64,000 bases of DNA from Streptomyces griseoaurantiacus (GCA_014656015.1 BNBP01000022.1:30905-94904), one strand, 5' to 3'; counted from the first letter of the stretch, positions 1 through 8,268 are shown. Translations and numbers: made by a program. Notes: generated by a model not told the origin, from the letters alone.

Positions 1-1
1 G

Positions 2-346
2 TACGAGACGAAGGCGGTCGGCGTCCAGGGCGTGCTCTCGCACCGGCCGGACGGCGCGGACAGTGCCCACTGGTACGTCACCCAGGCCCCCGGCGCCCGC
101 GGGAAGCACGCCACGCTCTGGCGTCAGTCCCCCTCCGGCACCGAGGCCGCCACCTGCACGGCGGACCGGACGAAGGCCTGCTGGGGGCAGCACACCGAGG
201 CACTGTCGTACTGGCAGGAGACGGGCGAGCTCTGGACGCTCACGGAGCGGGCGGGCGGATCCGAGGACGGCCGCGAGGGCACCCCCGTCCCGCAACGGGT
301 GCTGTTCGCCGTGCCGTTGTCCTCGGTGGACGATTCGGTGGGCTGA
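2..346 (+). CDS. Hypothetical protein, C-terminal part (cut by window start)
   Basis: An open frame enters from the left edge and stops at TGA 344-346. It gives about 114 residues of the C-terminus of an unrecognised protein. The visible part is rich in Trp, Thr and Gly, with two cysteines about 10 residues apart (ATCTADRTKACW). It has no obvious transmembrane segment, and the final residues (VLFAVPLSSVDDSVG) read like a beta strand. It could be the end of a secreted or extracytoplasmic domain, but no function can be assigned. Frame and composition are consistent with a real Streptomyces gene. Confidence 0.6.
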   Translation, partial: YETKAVGVQGVLSHRPDGADSAHWYVTQAPGARGKHATLWRQSPSGTEAATCTADRTKACWGQHTEALSYWQETGELWTLTERAGGSEDGREGTPVPQRVLFAVPLSSVDDSVG

Positions 347-465
347 CCGGCGAGGACGAGCCCCGGCCGACCGACGGGGCCGGGCGCCGTCGCCCCCGCC
401 CTGCCGCCGTCTCCCCTGCCGGACCGTCCTTGGAGCAGCCCGCGCGCCCGTGGTTGGCTGGCGGC

Positions 466-1038
466 ATGAGCAACATCGCCGTGACCACCTGGTCCCTGGA
501 GCAGACCTCCCCCACCGATCTGCTGCCCGCCGAGGCCCCCGAGGGCGACGTCCGCGTCGTGCGGGCCGAGGTGCCCTCGCCCGAGTTCAGCCGCTTCCTG
601 TACGCCTCGGTCGGCGGCGACATCCGCTGGACCGACCGGCTGGCCTGGCCGTACGCGCGCTGGCGGGAGCATCTGGAGCGGCCCGGCGTGGAGACCTGGG
701 TGGCGTACGAGCGGGGCACCCCGGCGGGGTACGTGGAGATGGAGGCGCAGGAGGAGGGGGCCGTGGAGATCCTCTACTTCGGGCTGCTGCCCGCCTTCCG
801 GGGCCGGCGGATCGGCGGGCACCTGCTGTCGTACGGCACCGCCCGGGCGTGGGACCTCGGCGAGCGGCACCCCGGGCTCGCGCCGACCAAGCGGGTGTGG
901 CTGCACACGTGCAGCAAGGACGGCGCGCACGCGCTGGAGAACTACCGGCGGCGCGGCTTCCACCTCTTCGACACGAAGGTGGAGGAGGAGCGCGAGGTCG
1001 CCGCTCCCGGTCCCTGGCCGGGGGCCTTCCCCGGCTGA
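466..1038 (+). CDS. GNAT family N-acetyltransferase
   Basis: 190-residue protein beginning MSNIAVTTWSLEQ. An in-frame TTG at 430 would add 12 residues, but the ATG at 466 gives the more typical N-terminus. Residues about 95-125 (ILYFGLLPAFRGRRIGGHLL) match GNAT motif A, with the RGRRIGG acetyl-CoA pyrophosphate loop. The later NYRRRGFHLFDT is the usual GNAT C-terminal strand and helix. The family transfers an acetyl group from acetyl-CoA to an amine; the substrate here is unknown. It stands alone, about 130 bp upstream of the sulfur operon leader, and is probably a separate transcription unit. Confidence 0.85.
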   Translation: MSNIAVTTWSLEQTSPTDLLPAEAPEGDVRVVRAEVPSPEFSRFLYASVGGDIRWTDRLAWPYARWREHLERPGVETWVAYERGTPAGYVEMEAQEEGAVEILYFGLLPAFRGRRIGGHLLSYGTARAWDLGERHPGLAPTKRVWLHTCSKDGAHALENYRRRGFHLFDTKVEEEREVAAPGPWPGAFPG

Positions 1039-1109
1039 CCTGCGGGGACGCGCAAACCTCGGGAGCGTGTGACGAGGACCACCCCTGTCTCGCGATACGG
1101 GACATGTGC

Positions 1110-1145
1110 GTCCGGATGTTGGACGATGGTGGACGGTGTCCGGAT
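1110..1145 (+). promoter_or_regulatory. Direct repeat GTCCGGAT upstream of the sulfur operon leader
   Basis: The octamer GTCCGGAT occurs at 1110-1117 and again at 1138-1145, 28 bp apart, just upstream of the leader peptide start. Two half-similar GGAC elements (TTGGAC 1119-1124 and GTGGAC 1129-1134) lie between them. The spacing and position suit a regulator-binding site or promoter region for the operon, but no clear -10/-35 pair could be fixed. This is an inference from repeat structure only. Confidence 0.3.
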
Positions 1146-1165
1146 TGCCGTGCCACGCTTCCGCC

Positions 1166-1249
1166 ATGTCTGGAACTGGAATCGCCCTGGTGAGTCGGCG
1201 CCACGTCGATCTCGGCCGCATGTCCAGCGCCATCTGTCCGGCGAGCTGA
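1166..1249 (+). CDS. Cysteine-type leader peptide of the sulfur assimilation operon
   Basis: A 27-codon reading frame begins at ATG 1166 and ends at TGA 1247-1249. The peptide starts MSGTGIALVSRRHVDLGR and continues MSSAICPAS. The core VSRRHVDL is a recurring signature of short leader peptides found ahead of sulfur genes in actinobacteria, and a single Cys lies near the end. Such leaders are known or proposed to let ribosome stalling at Cys codons control the downstream operon. Here it sits 141 bp before the sulfite reductase ATG, which leaves room for an attenuator. Recognition rests on the motif and context; regulation is inferred. Confidence 0.75.
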   Translation: MSGTGIALVSRRHVDLGRMSSAICPAS

Positions 1250-1390
1250 GCCGCAGCACCACCACAGCCTCACCGGATCTCCGCACCCTTTCCCTTCCCC
1301 TTCCCGCGCAATGACGCGCACGCCTGCCCCGCATGCCCTCCCGCGCAGGCACGAGCCGCATTCACCGCTGTCCCGAAGGACGTATCAGCC

Positions 1391-3082
1391 ATGGCCGCCA
1401 CCCCTCGCAATTCCGCCGCGCCCCGCCGCAAGGTGAGCCGTCACCGCGGCGAGGGCCAGTGGGCCGCGGGGCACTTCACCCCGCTGAACGGCAACGAGCA
1501 GCTCAAGAAGGACGACGACGGTCTCAATGTGCGGACACGCATTGAGACGATCTACTCCAAGCGCGGCTTCGACTCCATCGACCCCAACGATCTGCGGGGA
1601 CGTTTCCGCTGGTGGGGTCTGTACACCCAGCGCCGTCCCGGGATCGACGGCGGCCGCACGGGCGTACTGGAGCCGGAGGAGCTGGAGGACGAGTACTTCA
1701 TGATGCGCGTCCGCATCACCGGCGGACGGCTCACCACCGAGCAACTGCGCGCCATCGGCGAGGTATCCGAGAGCTACGCGCGCGGCACCGCGGACATCAC
1801 CGACCGGCAGAACATCCAGTTCCACTGGGTGCGCGTCGAGGACGTGCCCGCCATCTGGGAACGGCTGGAGTCGGTCGGCCTGTCCACCACCGAGGCGTGC
1901 GGCGACTGCCCCCGCGGCATGCTCGGCTCCCCGGTCGCCGGCGTGGCCGAGGACGAGATCATCGACGGCACACCCGCGCTGGACGAGATCGCGCGCCGCT
2001 ACATCGGCGACCCGCGCTTCTCCAACCTGCCGCGCAAGTTCAAGACGGCGGTCTCCGGCTCCCCGCTGCTCGACGTGGCGCACGAGATCAACGACATCTC
2101 CTTCGTCGGAGTGGTCCACCCCGAGCACGGCCCCGGTTTCGACCTGTGGGTCGGCGGCGGACTGTCCACCAACCCCAGGTTCGGTGTGCGGCTGGGCGCC
2201 TGGGTGCCCGAGGCCGAGGTGCCGGACGTGTGGGAGGGCGTCACCTCGATCTTCCGCGACTACGGCTACCGGCGGCTGCGCAACCGCGCCCGGTTGAAGT
2301 TCCTCCTCGCGGACTGGGGCCCCGAGAAGTTCCGCCAGGTCCTGGAGGACGAGTACCTGCACCGCAAGCTGATCGACGGCCCCGCGCCCGAGATGCCCGC
2401 GCAGGCCTGGCGCGACCACATCGGCGTCCACCGCCAGAAGGACGGCCGCTTCTACGTGGGCTTCGCCCCGCGCGTCGGCCGGCTCGACGGCTCCCTGCTC
2501 ACCAAGATCGCCGAACTCGCCGAGGGGCACGGCTCGGGCCGGGTCTCCACCACCGTCGAGCAGAAGATGATCATCCTCGACGTGCCGCGGGACCGGGTCG
2601 ACTCCCTCGTGGAGAGCCTGGAGGCGCTCGACCTCAGGGTGAACCCCTCGCCCTTCCGGCGCGGCACCATGGCCTGCACCGGCATCGAGTTCTGCAAGCT
2701 GGCCATCGTCGAGACCAAGGAGCGCGGCAGCGACCTGATCGACGAACTGGAGCGCCGCCTGCCGGAGTTCGAGGAGCCGGTCACCATCAACATCAACGGC
2801 TGCCCCAACGCCTGCGCCCGCATCCAGACCGCGGACATCGGTCTCAAGGGCCAGCTCGTCACCGACGCCGAGGGCAACCAGGTCGGCGGCTACCAGGTGC
2901 ACCTGGGCGGCGCCCTCGGTCTGGAGCCCTCCTTCGGCCGCAAGGTCCGCGGTCTGAAGGTCACTTCGGAGGAGCTGCCCGACTACATCGAGCGCGTCCT
3001 GCGCCGCTTCCAGGCGGAGCGCGAGGACGGCGAGCGCTTCGCGGCCTGGGCCGCGCGCGCCTCCGAGGAGGCCCTGTCGTGA
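1391..3082 (+). CDS. sir: Ferredoxin-dependent sulfite/nitrite reductase (siroheme, 4Fe-4S)
   Basis: 563 residues, normal length for monomeric siroheme reductases. A GAAGGA ribosome site precedes ATG 1391. Two ferrodoxin-like half-domains flank siroheme-binding halves. The cluster cysteines are C428 and C434 (CTGIEFC) plus C471 and C475 (NGCPNAC), the C-x5-C...C-x3-C set that binds the 4Fe-4S cluster bridged to siroheme. The enzyme carries out six-electron reduction of sulfite to sulfide (or nitrite to ammonia). The downstream cysH-cysC-cysD-cysN genes and the sirohydrochlorin chelatase argue for sulfite as the physiological substrate. It is the first structural gene behind the leader peptide, and its stop overlaps the next start (GTGA). 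Confidence 0.93.
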   Translation: MAATPRNSAAPRRKVSRHRGEGQWAAGHFTPLNGNEQLKKDDDGLNVRTRIETIYSKRGFDSIDPNDLRGRFRWWGLYTQRRPGIDGGRTGVLEPEELEDEYFMMRVRITGGRLTTEQLRAIGEVSESYARGTADITDRQNIQFHWVRVEDVPAIWERLESVGLSTTEACGDCPRGMLGSPVAGVAEDEIIDGTPALDEIARRYIGDPRFSNLPRKFKTAVSGSPLLDVAHEINDISFVGVVHPEHGPGFDLWVGGGLSTNPRFGVRLGAWVPEAEVPDVWEGVTSIFRDYGYRRLRNRARLKFLLADWGPEKFRQVLEDEYLHRKLIDGPAPEMPAQAWRDHIGVHRQKDGRFYVGFAPRVGRLDGSLLTKIAELAEGHGSGRVSTTVEQKMIILDVPRDRVDSLVESLEALDLRVNPSPFRRGTMACTGIEFCKLAIVETKERGSDLIDELERRLPEFEEPVTININGCPNACARIQTADIGLKGQLVTDAEGNQVGGYQVHLGGALGLEPSFGRKVRGLKVTSEELPDYIERVLRRFQAEREDGERFAAWAARASEEALS

Positions 3083-3258
3083 GCGAGCGGGCGGCACCGT
3101 TCTACTGCCCCTACTGCGGCGAGGAGGACCTGCGCCCCGGGGAGGAGGGCCACGGCGCGTGGGAGTGCGCGGGCTGCAACCGGGCCTTCCGGCTGAAGTT
3201 CCTCGGGCTGCTCGCCCGGGGGCTCGACGGACCCGACACGGAAGGGAAGCGGATATGA
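3079..3258 (+). CDS. Small zinc-ribbon protein of the sulfur operon
   Basis: 59-residue protein starting at GTG 3079, overlapping the reductase stop by 4 nt; its own TGA overlaps the cysH start as ATGA. Two CxxC knuckles (FYCPYCGEE at 9-12 and WECAGCNRAF at about 30-33) form a rubredoxin-like zinc ribbon, and a short basic/hydrophobic tail follows. Translational coupling on both sides shows it is a conserved operon member rather than noise. Its role is unknown. It could deliver electrons or zinc, or act as a small partner of the sulfite reductase or APS reductase, but nothing in the sequence decides this. Confidence 0.85.
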   Translation: MSERAAPFYCPYCGEEDLRPGEEGHGAWECAGCNRAFRLKFLGLLARGLDGPDTEGKRI

Positions 3259-4004
3259 CCGCCACGCACACGGCGCGGTCCGGAAAGGCCGCCGACGGCG
3301 TGCACGGACCGACGCCGCGCGAGGCCGAGTTGAAGGCGCTCGCCGAGCGGGCGGGCCGCGAACTCGAGGACGCCTCGGCGCTGGAGATCCTCCAGTGGGC
3401 GGCGGACACCTTCGGTGAGCGGTTCTGCGTGACCTCCTCCATGGAGGACGCGGTCGTCGCCCACCTCGCCTCCCGGGCCAGGCCCGGCGTGGACGTGGTC
3501 TTCCTGGACACCGGCTACCACTTCCCCGAGACCCTCGGCACCCGCGACGCCGTCGAGGCCGTGATGGACGTCCGCGTCCTCACCCTCACCCCGAAGCAGA
3601 CGGTCGCCGAGCAGGACGCCGAGTACGGGCCGAGGCTGCACGACCGCGACCCCGACCTGTGCTGCTTCCTGCGCAAGGTCAAGCCGCTCCAGGAGGGCCT
3701 GGCCGGCTACGAGGCCTGGGCGACCGGGCTGCGTCGCGACGAGTCCCCGACCCGCGCGGGCACCCCCGTCGTCGGCTGGGACGAGAAGCGCCGCAAGGTG
3801 AAGATCTCCCCCATCGCCCGCTGGACGCAGGACGACGTCGACGCCTACGCCGCCGAGCACGGCGTGCTCACCAACCCGCTCCTGACGGACGGTTACGCCT
3901 CCGTCGGGTGCGCCCCCTGCACCCGCCGGGTCGCCCCGGGCGAGGACGCGCGCGCCGGCCGCTGGGCGGGCCGCGCCAAGACCGAGTGCGGGCTGCACGG
4001 ATGA
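3255..4004 (+). CDS. cysH: Phosphoadenylyl/adenylyl-sulfate reductase
   Basis: 249 residues from ATG 3255 (overlapping the upstream stop). It has the PP-loop-like fold of CysH: TSSMEDAVVAHL near the N-terminus binds the nucleotide, and FLDTGYHFPETL follows. The paired cysteines CC (about 136-137) and CAPC (about 219-222), together with the C-terminal ECGLH motif, match the thioredoxin-dependent reductases that carry a 4Fe-4S cluster. That class typically uses APS. The presence of cysC next door leaves PAPS as an alternative substrate. It reduces activated sulfate to sulfite, which feeds the reductase two genes upstream. Confidence 0.93.
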   Translation: MTATHTARSGKAADGVHGPTPREAELKALAERAGRELEDASALEILQWAADTFGERFCVTSSMEDAVVAHLASRARPGVDVVFLDTGYHFPETLGTRDAVEAVMDVRVLTLTPKQTVAEQDAEYGPRLHDRDPDLCCFLRKVKPLQEGLAGYEAWATGLRRDESPTRAGTPVVGWDEKRRKVKISPIARWTQDDVDAYAAEHGVLTNPLLTDGYASVGCAPCTRRVAPGEDARAGRWAGRAKTECGLHG

Positions 4005-4597
4005 CGACGACCGCCGCCCCCGACCCCGAAGCCCGCCCCCACCCCTCCCGGGAGACGCACGTGACAACCGGAGCCACCGTCTGGCTCACGGGTCTGCCGA
4101 GCGCAGGCAAGACCACCATCGCCCACGAACTGGCCGGACTGCTGCGCGCGGGCGGCCGCCGCGTCGAGGTGCTGGACGGCGACGAGATCCGCGAGTTCCT
4201 CACCGCGGACCTCGGCTTCAGCCGCGCCGACCGGCACACCAACGTGCAGCGCATCGGCTTCCTCGCCGAGCTGCTGGCCCGCAACGGCGTCACGGCGCTG
4301 GTCCCGGTGATCGCGCCCTACGCCGACAGCCGCGAGGCGGTGCGCGGGCGCCACGCCGCGGGCGGCACCGCGTACGTCGAGGTGCACGTGGCCACCCCGG
4401 TCGAGGTGTGCGCGGAGCGGGACGTGAAGGGCCTGTACGCCAAGCAGGCGGCCGGTGAGATCTCCGGGCTGACGGGTGTGGACGACCCGTACGAGGAGCC
4501 GCTCGCACCCGATCTGCGCATCGAGTCGCAGGAACAGAGCGTCGCGGAGTCCGCCGCCGCCGTCCACCAGCTGCTCGTCGAAAGGGGTCTGGCATGA
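4001..4597 (+). CDS. cysC: Adenylyl-sulfate (APS) kinase
   Basis: 198 residues if started at ATG 4001, which overlaps the cysH stop (ATGA). A second plausible start is GTG 4061 after GGGAGA, giving 178 residues (MTTGATVWLTG...), closer to the usual family length; the N-terminal 20 residues are Pro/His-rich and look non-structural. Walker A is GLPSAGKTT, followed by the VLDGDEIREFL and GFSRADRHTNVQRIGF segments of APS kinases and by KGLYAKQAAGEI. It phosphorylates APS to PAPS. It overlaps cysD by 4 nt downstream, so it is co-translated within the sulfate activation block. Confidence 0.92.
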   Translation: MTTTAAPDPEARPHPSRETHVTTGATVWLTGLPSAGKTTIAHELAGLLRAGGRRVEVLDGDEIREFLTADLGFSRADRHTNVQRIGFLAELLARNGVTALVPVIAPYADSREAVRGRHAAGGTAYVEVHVATPVEVCAERDVKGLYAKQAAGEISGLTGVDDPYEEPLAPDLRIESQEQSVAESAAAVHQLLVERGLA

Positions 4598-5529
4598 CGA
4601 CCGTCGCCTCCGTTCCCGAGGAGACCGACAGCCCGTACGCGCTCTCGCACCTGGACGCGCTGGAGTCCGAGGCGGTGCACATCTTCCGCGAGGTGGCGGG
4701 TGAGTTCGAGCGGCCGGTGATCCTCTTCTCCGGCGGCAAGGACTCGATCCTGATGCTGCACCTGGCGCTCAAGGCGTTCACCCCCGCCCCCGTGCCGTTC
4801 TCCCTGCTCCACGTGGACACCGGGCACAACTTTCCCGAGGTCCTCGCCTACCGCGACCGGGTGGTCGAGGAGCACCGGCTGCGCCTGCACGTCGCCTCGG
4901 TGCAGGACTACATCGACCGGGGAGTGCTGAAGGAGCGCCCGGACGGCACCCGCAACCCGCTGCAGATCGTCCCGCTCACCGAGAAGATCCAGAGCGAGCG
5001 GTTCGACGCCGTCTTCGGCGGCGGCCGCCGCGACGAGGAGAAGGCCCGCGCCAAGGAGCGCGTGTTCTCCCTGCGCGACGAGTTCTCCCAGTGGGACCCG
5101 CGCCGCCAGCGCCCCGAGCTGTGGAACCTGTACAACGGCCGCCACGCGCCCGGCGAGCACGTCCGCGTCTTCCCGCTGTCCAACTGGACCGAGCTGGACG
5201 TGTGGCAGTACATCGCCCGCGAGCGCATCGAACTGCCGGAGATCTACTTCGCCCACGAGCGCGAGGTGTTCCCCCGCAACGGCATGTGGCTCACCGCGGG
5301 CGAGTGGGGCGGGCCCAAGCGGGGCGAGACGGTCGAGAAGCGCCAGGTCCGCTACCGCACCGTCGGCGACATGTCCTGCACCGGCGCGGTCGACTCCGAC
5401 GCCGACACCATCGAGAAGGTGATCACCGAGATCGCCGCCTCCCGGCTCACCGAACGCGGCGCCACCCGGGCCGACGACAAGCTGTCGGAGGCCGCGATGG
5501 AGGACCGCAAGCGCGAGGGGTACTTCTAG
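4594..5529 (+). CDS. cysD: Sulfate adenylyltransferase subunit 2 (ATP sulfurylase small subunit)
   Basis: 311 residues, standard for CysD. The PP-loop SGGKDS (around residue 47-52) binds ATP pyrophosphate. Conserved segments LLHVDTGHNFPEV, FGGGRRDEEKARAKER and MSCTGAVDS are all present. With the CysN GTPase it makes APS from sulfate and ATP. The start codon overlaps the cysC stop (ATGA), and cysN begins 2 nt after its stop, so subunit stoichiometry is probably held by coupling. Confidence 0.95.
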   Translation: MTTVASVPEETDSPYALSHLDALESEAVHIFREVAGEFERPVILFSGGKDSILMLHLALKAFTPAPVPFSLLHVDTGHNFPEVLAYRDRVVEEHRLRLHVASVQDYIDRGVLKERPDGTRNPLQIVPLTEKIQSERFDAVFGGGRRDEEKARAKERVFSLRDEFSQWDPRRQRPELWNLYNGRHAPGEHVRVFPLSNWTELDVWQYIARERIELPEIYFAHEREVFPRNGMWLTAGEWGGPKRGETVEKRQVRYRTVGDMSCTGAVDSDADTIEKVITEIAASRLTERGATRADDKLSEAAMEDRKREGYF

Positions 5530-5531
5530 GC

Positions 5532-6866
5532 ATGACCACCACCACGGAACTCACGGGCCTGTCCGAGACCACCCTGCTGCGGTTCGCCACGGCCGGCTCG
5601 GTCGACGACGGCAAGTCCACGCTCGTCGGACGGCTGCTGCACGACTCCAAGTCGGTCCTCACGGACCAGCTGGAGGCCGTGCAGCGGGCCTCGGCCGGGC
5701 GCGGCCAGGAGGGCCCCGACCTCGCGCTGCTCACCGACGGCCTGCGGGCCGAGCGCGAACAGGGCATCACCATCGACGTGGCCTACCGCTACTTCGCCAC
5801 GCCCCGGCGCCGGTTCATCCTCGCCGACACCCCCGGCCATGTGCAGTACACCCGCAACATGGTCACCGGCGCCTCCACCGCGGAACTGACGGTCGTCCTG
5901 GTCGACGCGCGCAACGGCGTCGTCGAGCAGACCCGCCGGCACGCCGCGATCGCCGCCCTGCTGCGGGTGCCGCACGTCGTCCTCGCCGTCAACAAGATGG
6001 ACCTGGTCGGCTACCAGGAGTCCGTGTTCGCCGCGATCGCCGAGGAGTTCACGGCGTACGCGACCGAGCTGGGCGTCCCGGACGTGACGGCCATCCCCAT
6101 CTCGGCGCTCGAGGGCGACAACGTGGTCGAGCCCTCGGGGCGGATGGACTGGTACGGCGGCCCCACGGTCCTGGAGCACCTGGAGACCGTTCCGGTCAGC
6201 CACGACCTGGAGCACTGCCACGCCCGCTTCCCGGTGCAGTACGTGATCCGTCCGCAGACCGCCGAGCACCCGGACTACCGGGGGTACGCGGGCCAGATAG
6301 CGGCCGGCACCTTCCGCGTCGGCGACACGGTCACCGTGCTGCCCTCGGGCCGCACGACGACGGTCACCGGCATCGACCTGCTCGGCACACCGGTCCAGGA
6401 GGCGTGGACGCCTCAGTCGGTGACGCTGCTGCTCGCGGACGACCTGGACATCTCCCGCGGCGACCTGATCGCCCCGACCCCGGACGCCCCCGCCACCAGC
6501 CAGGACATCGAGGCGACCGTCTGCCACGTGGCCGACCAGCCGCTGACGGTGGGTCACCGGGTGCTGCTCAAGCACGGCACCCGCACGGTCAAGGCGATCG
6601 TCAAGGACATCCCGTCCCGGCTGACGCTGGCCGACCTGTCCCTGCACCCGCACCCCGGCACGCTCGCCGCCAACGACATCGGCCGGGTGAAGATCCGCAC
6701 CGCCGAGCCGCTCCCGGCCGACGCCTACGCCGACTCGCGGCGCACCGGCTCGTTCATCCTCATCGATCCGTCCGACGGCACGACGCTCACCGCGGGGATG
6801 GTCGGCGAGTCCTTCGCCGCGCCCGAGCCGGTGAGGTCCGCGGCCGACGAGGGCTGGGACTTCTGA
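5532..6866 (+). CDS. cysN: Sulfate adenylyltransferase subunit 1 (GTPase)
   Basis: 444 residues from ATG 5532, two bases after the cysD stop. GTPase motifs are clear: GSVDDGKST (G1), DTPGHVQYTRNM (G3) and NKMDL (G4), followed by EF-Tu-like beta-barrel domains. GTP hydrolysis by CysN drives APS formation by CysD. There is no fused CysC domain at the C-terminus, in line with a separate cysC gene upstream. Confidence 0.95.
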   Translation: MTTTTELTGLSETTLLRFATAGSVDDGKSTLVGRLLHDSKSVLTDQLEAVQRASAGRGQEGPDLALLTDGLRAEREQGITIDVAYRYFATPRRRFILADTPGHVQYTRNMVTGASTAELTVVLVDARNGVVEQTRRHAAIAALLRVPHVVLAVNKMDLVGYQESVFAAIAEEFTAYATELGVPDVTAIPISALEGDNVVEPSGRMDWYGGPTVLEHLETVPVSHDLEHCHARFPVQYVIRPQTAEHPDYRGYAGQIAAGTFRVGDTVTVLPSGRTTTVTGIDLLGTPVQEAWTPQSVTLLLADDLDISRGDLIAPTPDAPATSQDIEATVCHVADQPLTVGHRVLLKHGTRTVKAIVKDIPSRLTLADLSLHPHPGTLAANDIGRVKIRTAEPLPADAYADSRRTGSFILIDPSDGTTLTAGMVGESFAAPEPVRSAADEGWDF

Positions 6867-6867
6867 C

Positions 6868-6972
6868 ATGACCGGGGTCGACATCTTCGCGACGTTCGCC
6901 AAGGAGGGCGGCCGCATCGGCAGCGGCGCCCTCGGCAGCGGAACGGGCGGTGTGGCGCGATGTGCGCGCTGA
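6868..6972 (+). CDS. Possible short ORF after cysN
   Basis: A 34-codon frame (MTGVDIFATFAKEGG...) starts one base after the cysN stop and ends at TGA 6970-6972. It is Gly/Ala-rich and has no recognised domain. An overlapping 29-codon frame at 6960-7049 begins MCALTYAHCPRAH, with Cys at positions 2 and 9. Either could be a translated spacer or leader ahead of the transporter genes, or neither may be translated: no good ribosome site is seen for either. Confidence 0.25.
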   Translation: MTGVDIFATFAKEGGRIGSGALGSGTGGVARCAR

Positions 6973-7088
6973 CGTACGCGCACTGCCCGCGCGCCCACAC
7001 CCCCCACCCGCGTCACCGAAGACCTGCCGACCTCCCGGCCACGGCCTGAGAGACCGTGACCGCCGGGCCAACGAGAGGAACACCTCCC

Positions 7089-8216
7089 GTGCCTGTCAAC
7101 CGATCCCCGCGCGCCACCTGGCTGCGCCGGAGCACCGCGGTGCTCGCCGTCCTCCCCGTGCTCACCCTCGCCGCCTGCGGCTACGGCTCGAAGTCCGACT
7201 CCGACGACGCGGACGGGGGAACGAAGGTCGCCGCCGGCGCGAAGAAGACCGACGGACTCGACTCCGTACGGATCGGCTACTTCGGCAACCTGACCCACGC
7301 CACCGCGCTGGTGGGCAACCAGAAGGGCTTCTTCCAGAAGGAGCTGGGCGCGACGAAGGCGAAGTACGCCGTCTTCAACGCGGGCCCCTCCGAGATCGAG
7401 GCGCTGAACTCCGGCTCCGTGGACATCGGCTGGATCGGCCCCTCCCCCGCGATCAACGGCTACACCAAGTCCCGGGGCAAGAGCCTGAGGATCGTCTCCG
7501 GCTCCGCCTCGGGCGGCGTCAAGCTCGTGGTGAACCCGAAGAAGGTCAAGAGCCTGGACGACCTCGAGGGCAAGAAGATCGCCACCCCGCAGCTCGGCAA
7601 CACCCAGGACGTGGCCTTCCTCAACTGGATCGCCGAGCGGGGCTGGAAGGTCGACGCGCAGAGCGGCAAGGGCGACGTCACGGTCGTCCGCAGCGACAAC
7701 AAGGTGACCCCGGACGCGTTCAAGGCCGGTTCCCTGGACGGCGCGTGGGTGCCCGAGCCGACCGCGTCCAAGCTGGTCGCCGAGGGCGGCAAGGTGCTGC
7801 TCGACGAGGCCTCGCTGTGGCCGGACAAGAAGTTCGTCATCACCAACGTGGTGGTGCGGGCGGCGTTCCTCAAGGAGCACCCGAAGGCCGTCGAGGCCGT
7901 GCTGAGGGCCTCGGTCGAGACCAACAAGTGGATCAACGCCAACCCGGACGCGGCGAAGGAATCGGCGAACAGGCAGCTCGAGAAGGACTCCGGCAAGGCG
8001 CTGCCCGCGGAGGTCCTCGACCCGGCGTGGAAGTCGATCACCATCCTCGACGACCCGCTCGCCGCCACGCTGAACACCGAGGCGGACCACGCGGTCAAGG
8101 CCGGCCTGCTGGAGAAGCCCGACCTGAAGGGCATCTACGACCTGACCCTCCTGAACAAGGTCCTCAAGGCGGAGGGCGGGAGCACGGTCGACGCCGCCGG
8201 GCTCGGCACCCAGTGA
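7089..8216 (+). CDS. Sulfonate/taurine-type ABC transporter substrate-binding lipoprotein
   Basis: 375 residues from GTG 7089, with GAGAGGA about 9 nt upstream. An in-frame GTG at 7056 is less likely because it lies ahead of the signal peptide. The N-terminus has Arg residues, a hydrophobic core and the lipobox LAAC, so it is a lipoprotein. The mature part (SVRIGYFGNLTHATALVG..., SGSVDIGWIGPSPAINGY) matches the SsuA/TauA periplasmic-binding fold. The neighbouring ATPase and permease, plus the sulfur operon context, indicate import of alkanesulfonates, taurine or a related sulfur source; sulfate is not excluded. No desulfonating monooxygenase is in this window. Confidence 0.88.
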   Translation: MPVNRSPRATWLRRSTAVLAVLPVLTLAACGYGSKSDSDDADGGTKVAAGAKKTDGLDSVRIGYFGNLTHATALVGNQKGFFQKELGATKAKYAVFNAGPSEIEALNSGSVDIGWIGPSPAINGYTKSRGKSLRIVSGSASGGVKLVVNPKKVKSLDDLEGKKIATPQLGNTQDVAFLNWIAERGWKVDAQSGKGDVTVVRSDNKVTPDAFKAGSLDGAWVPEPTASKLVAEGGKVLLDEASLWPDKKFVITNVVVRAAFLKEHPKAVEAVLRASVETNKWINANPDAAKESANRQLEKDSGKALPAEVLDPAWKSITILDDPLAATLNTEADHAVKAGLLEKPDLKGIYDLTLLNKVLKAEGGSTVDAAGLGTQ

Positions 8217-8268
8217 CCCGCGTCCGCGACTGAGTACGCATCCCGACCGTTCCCAGGAGGTGACGACC

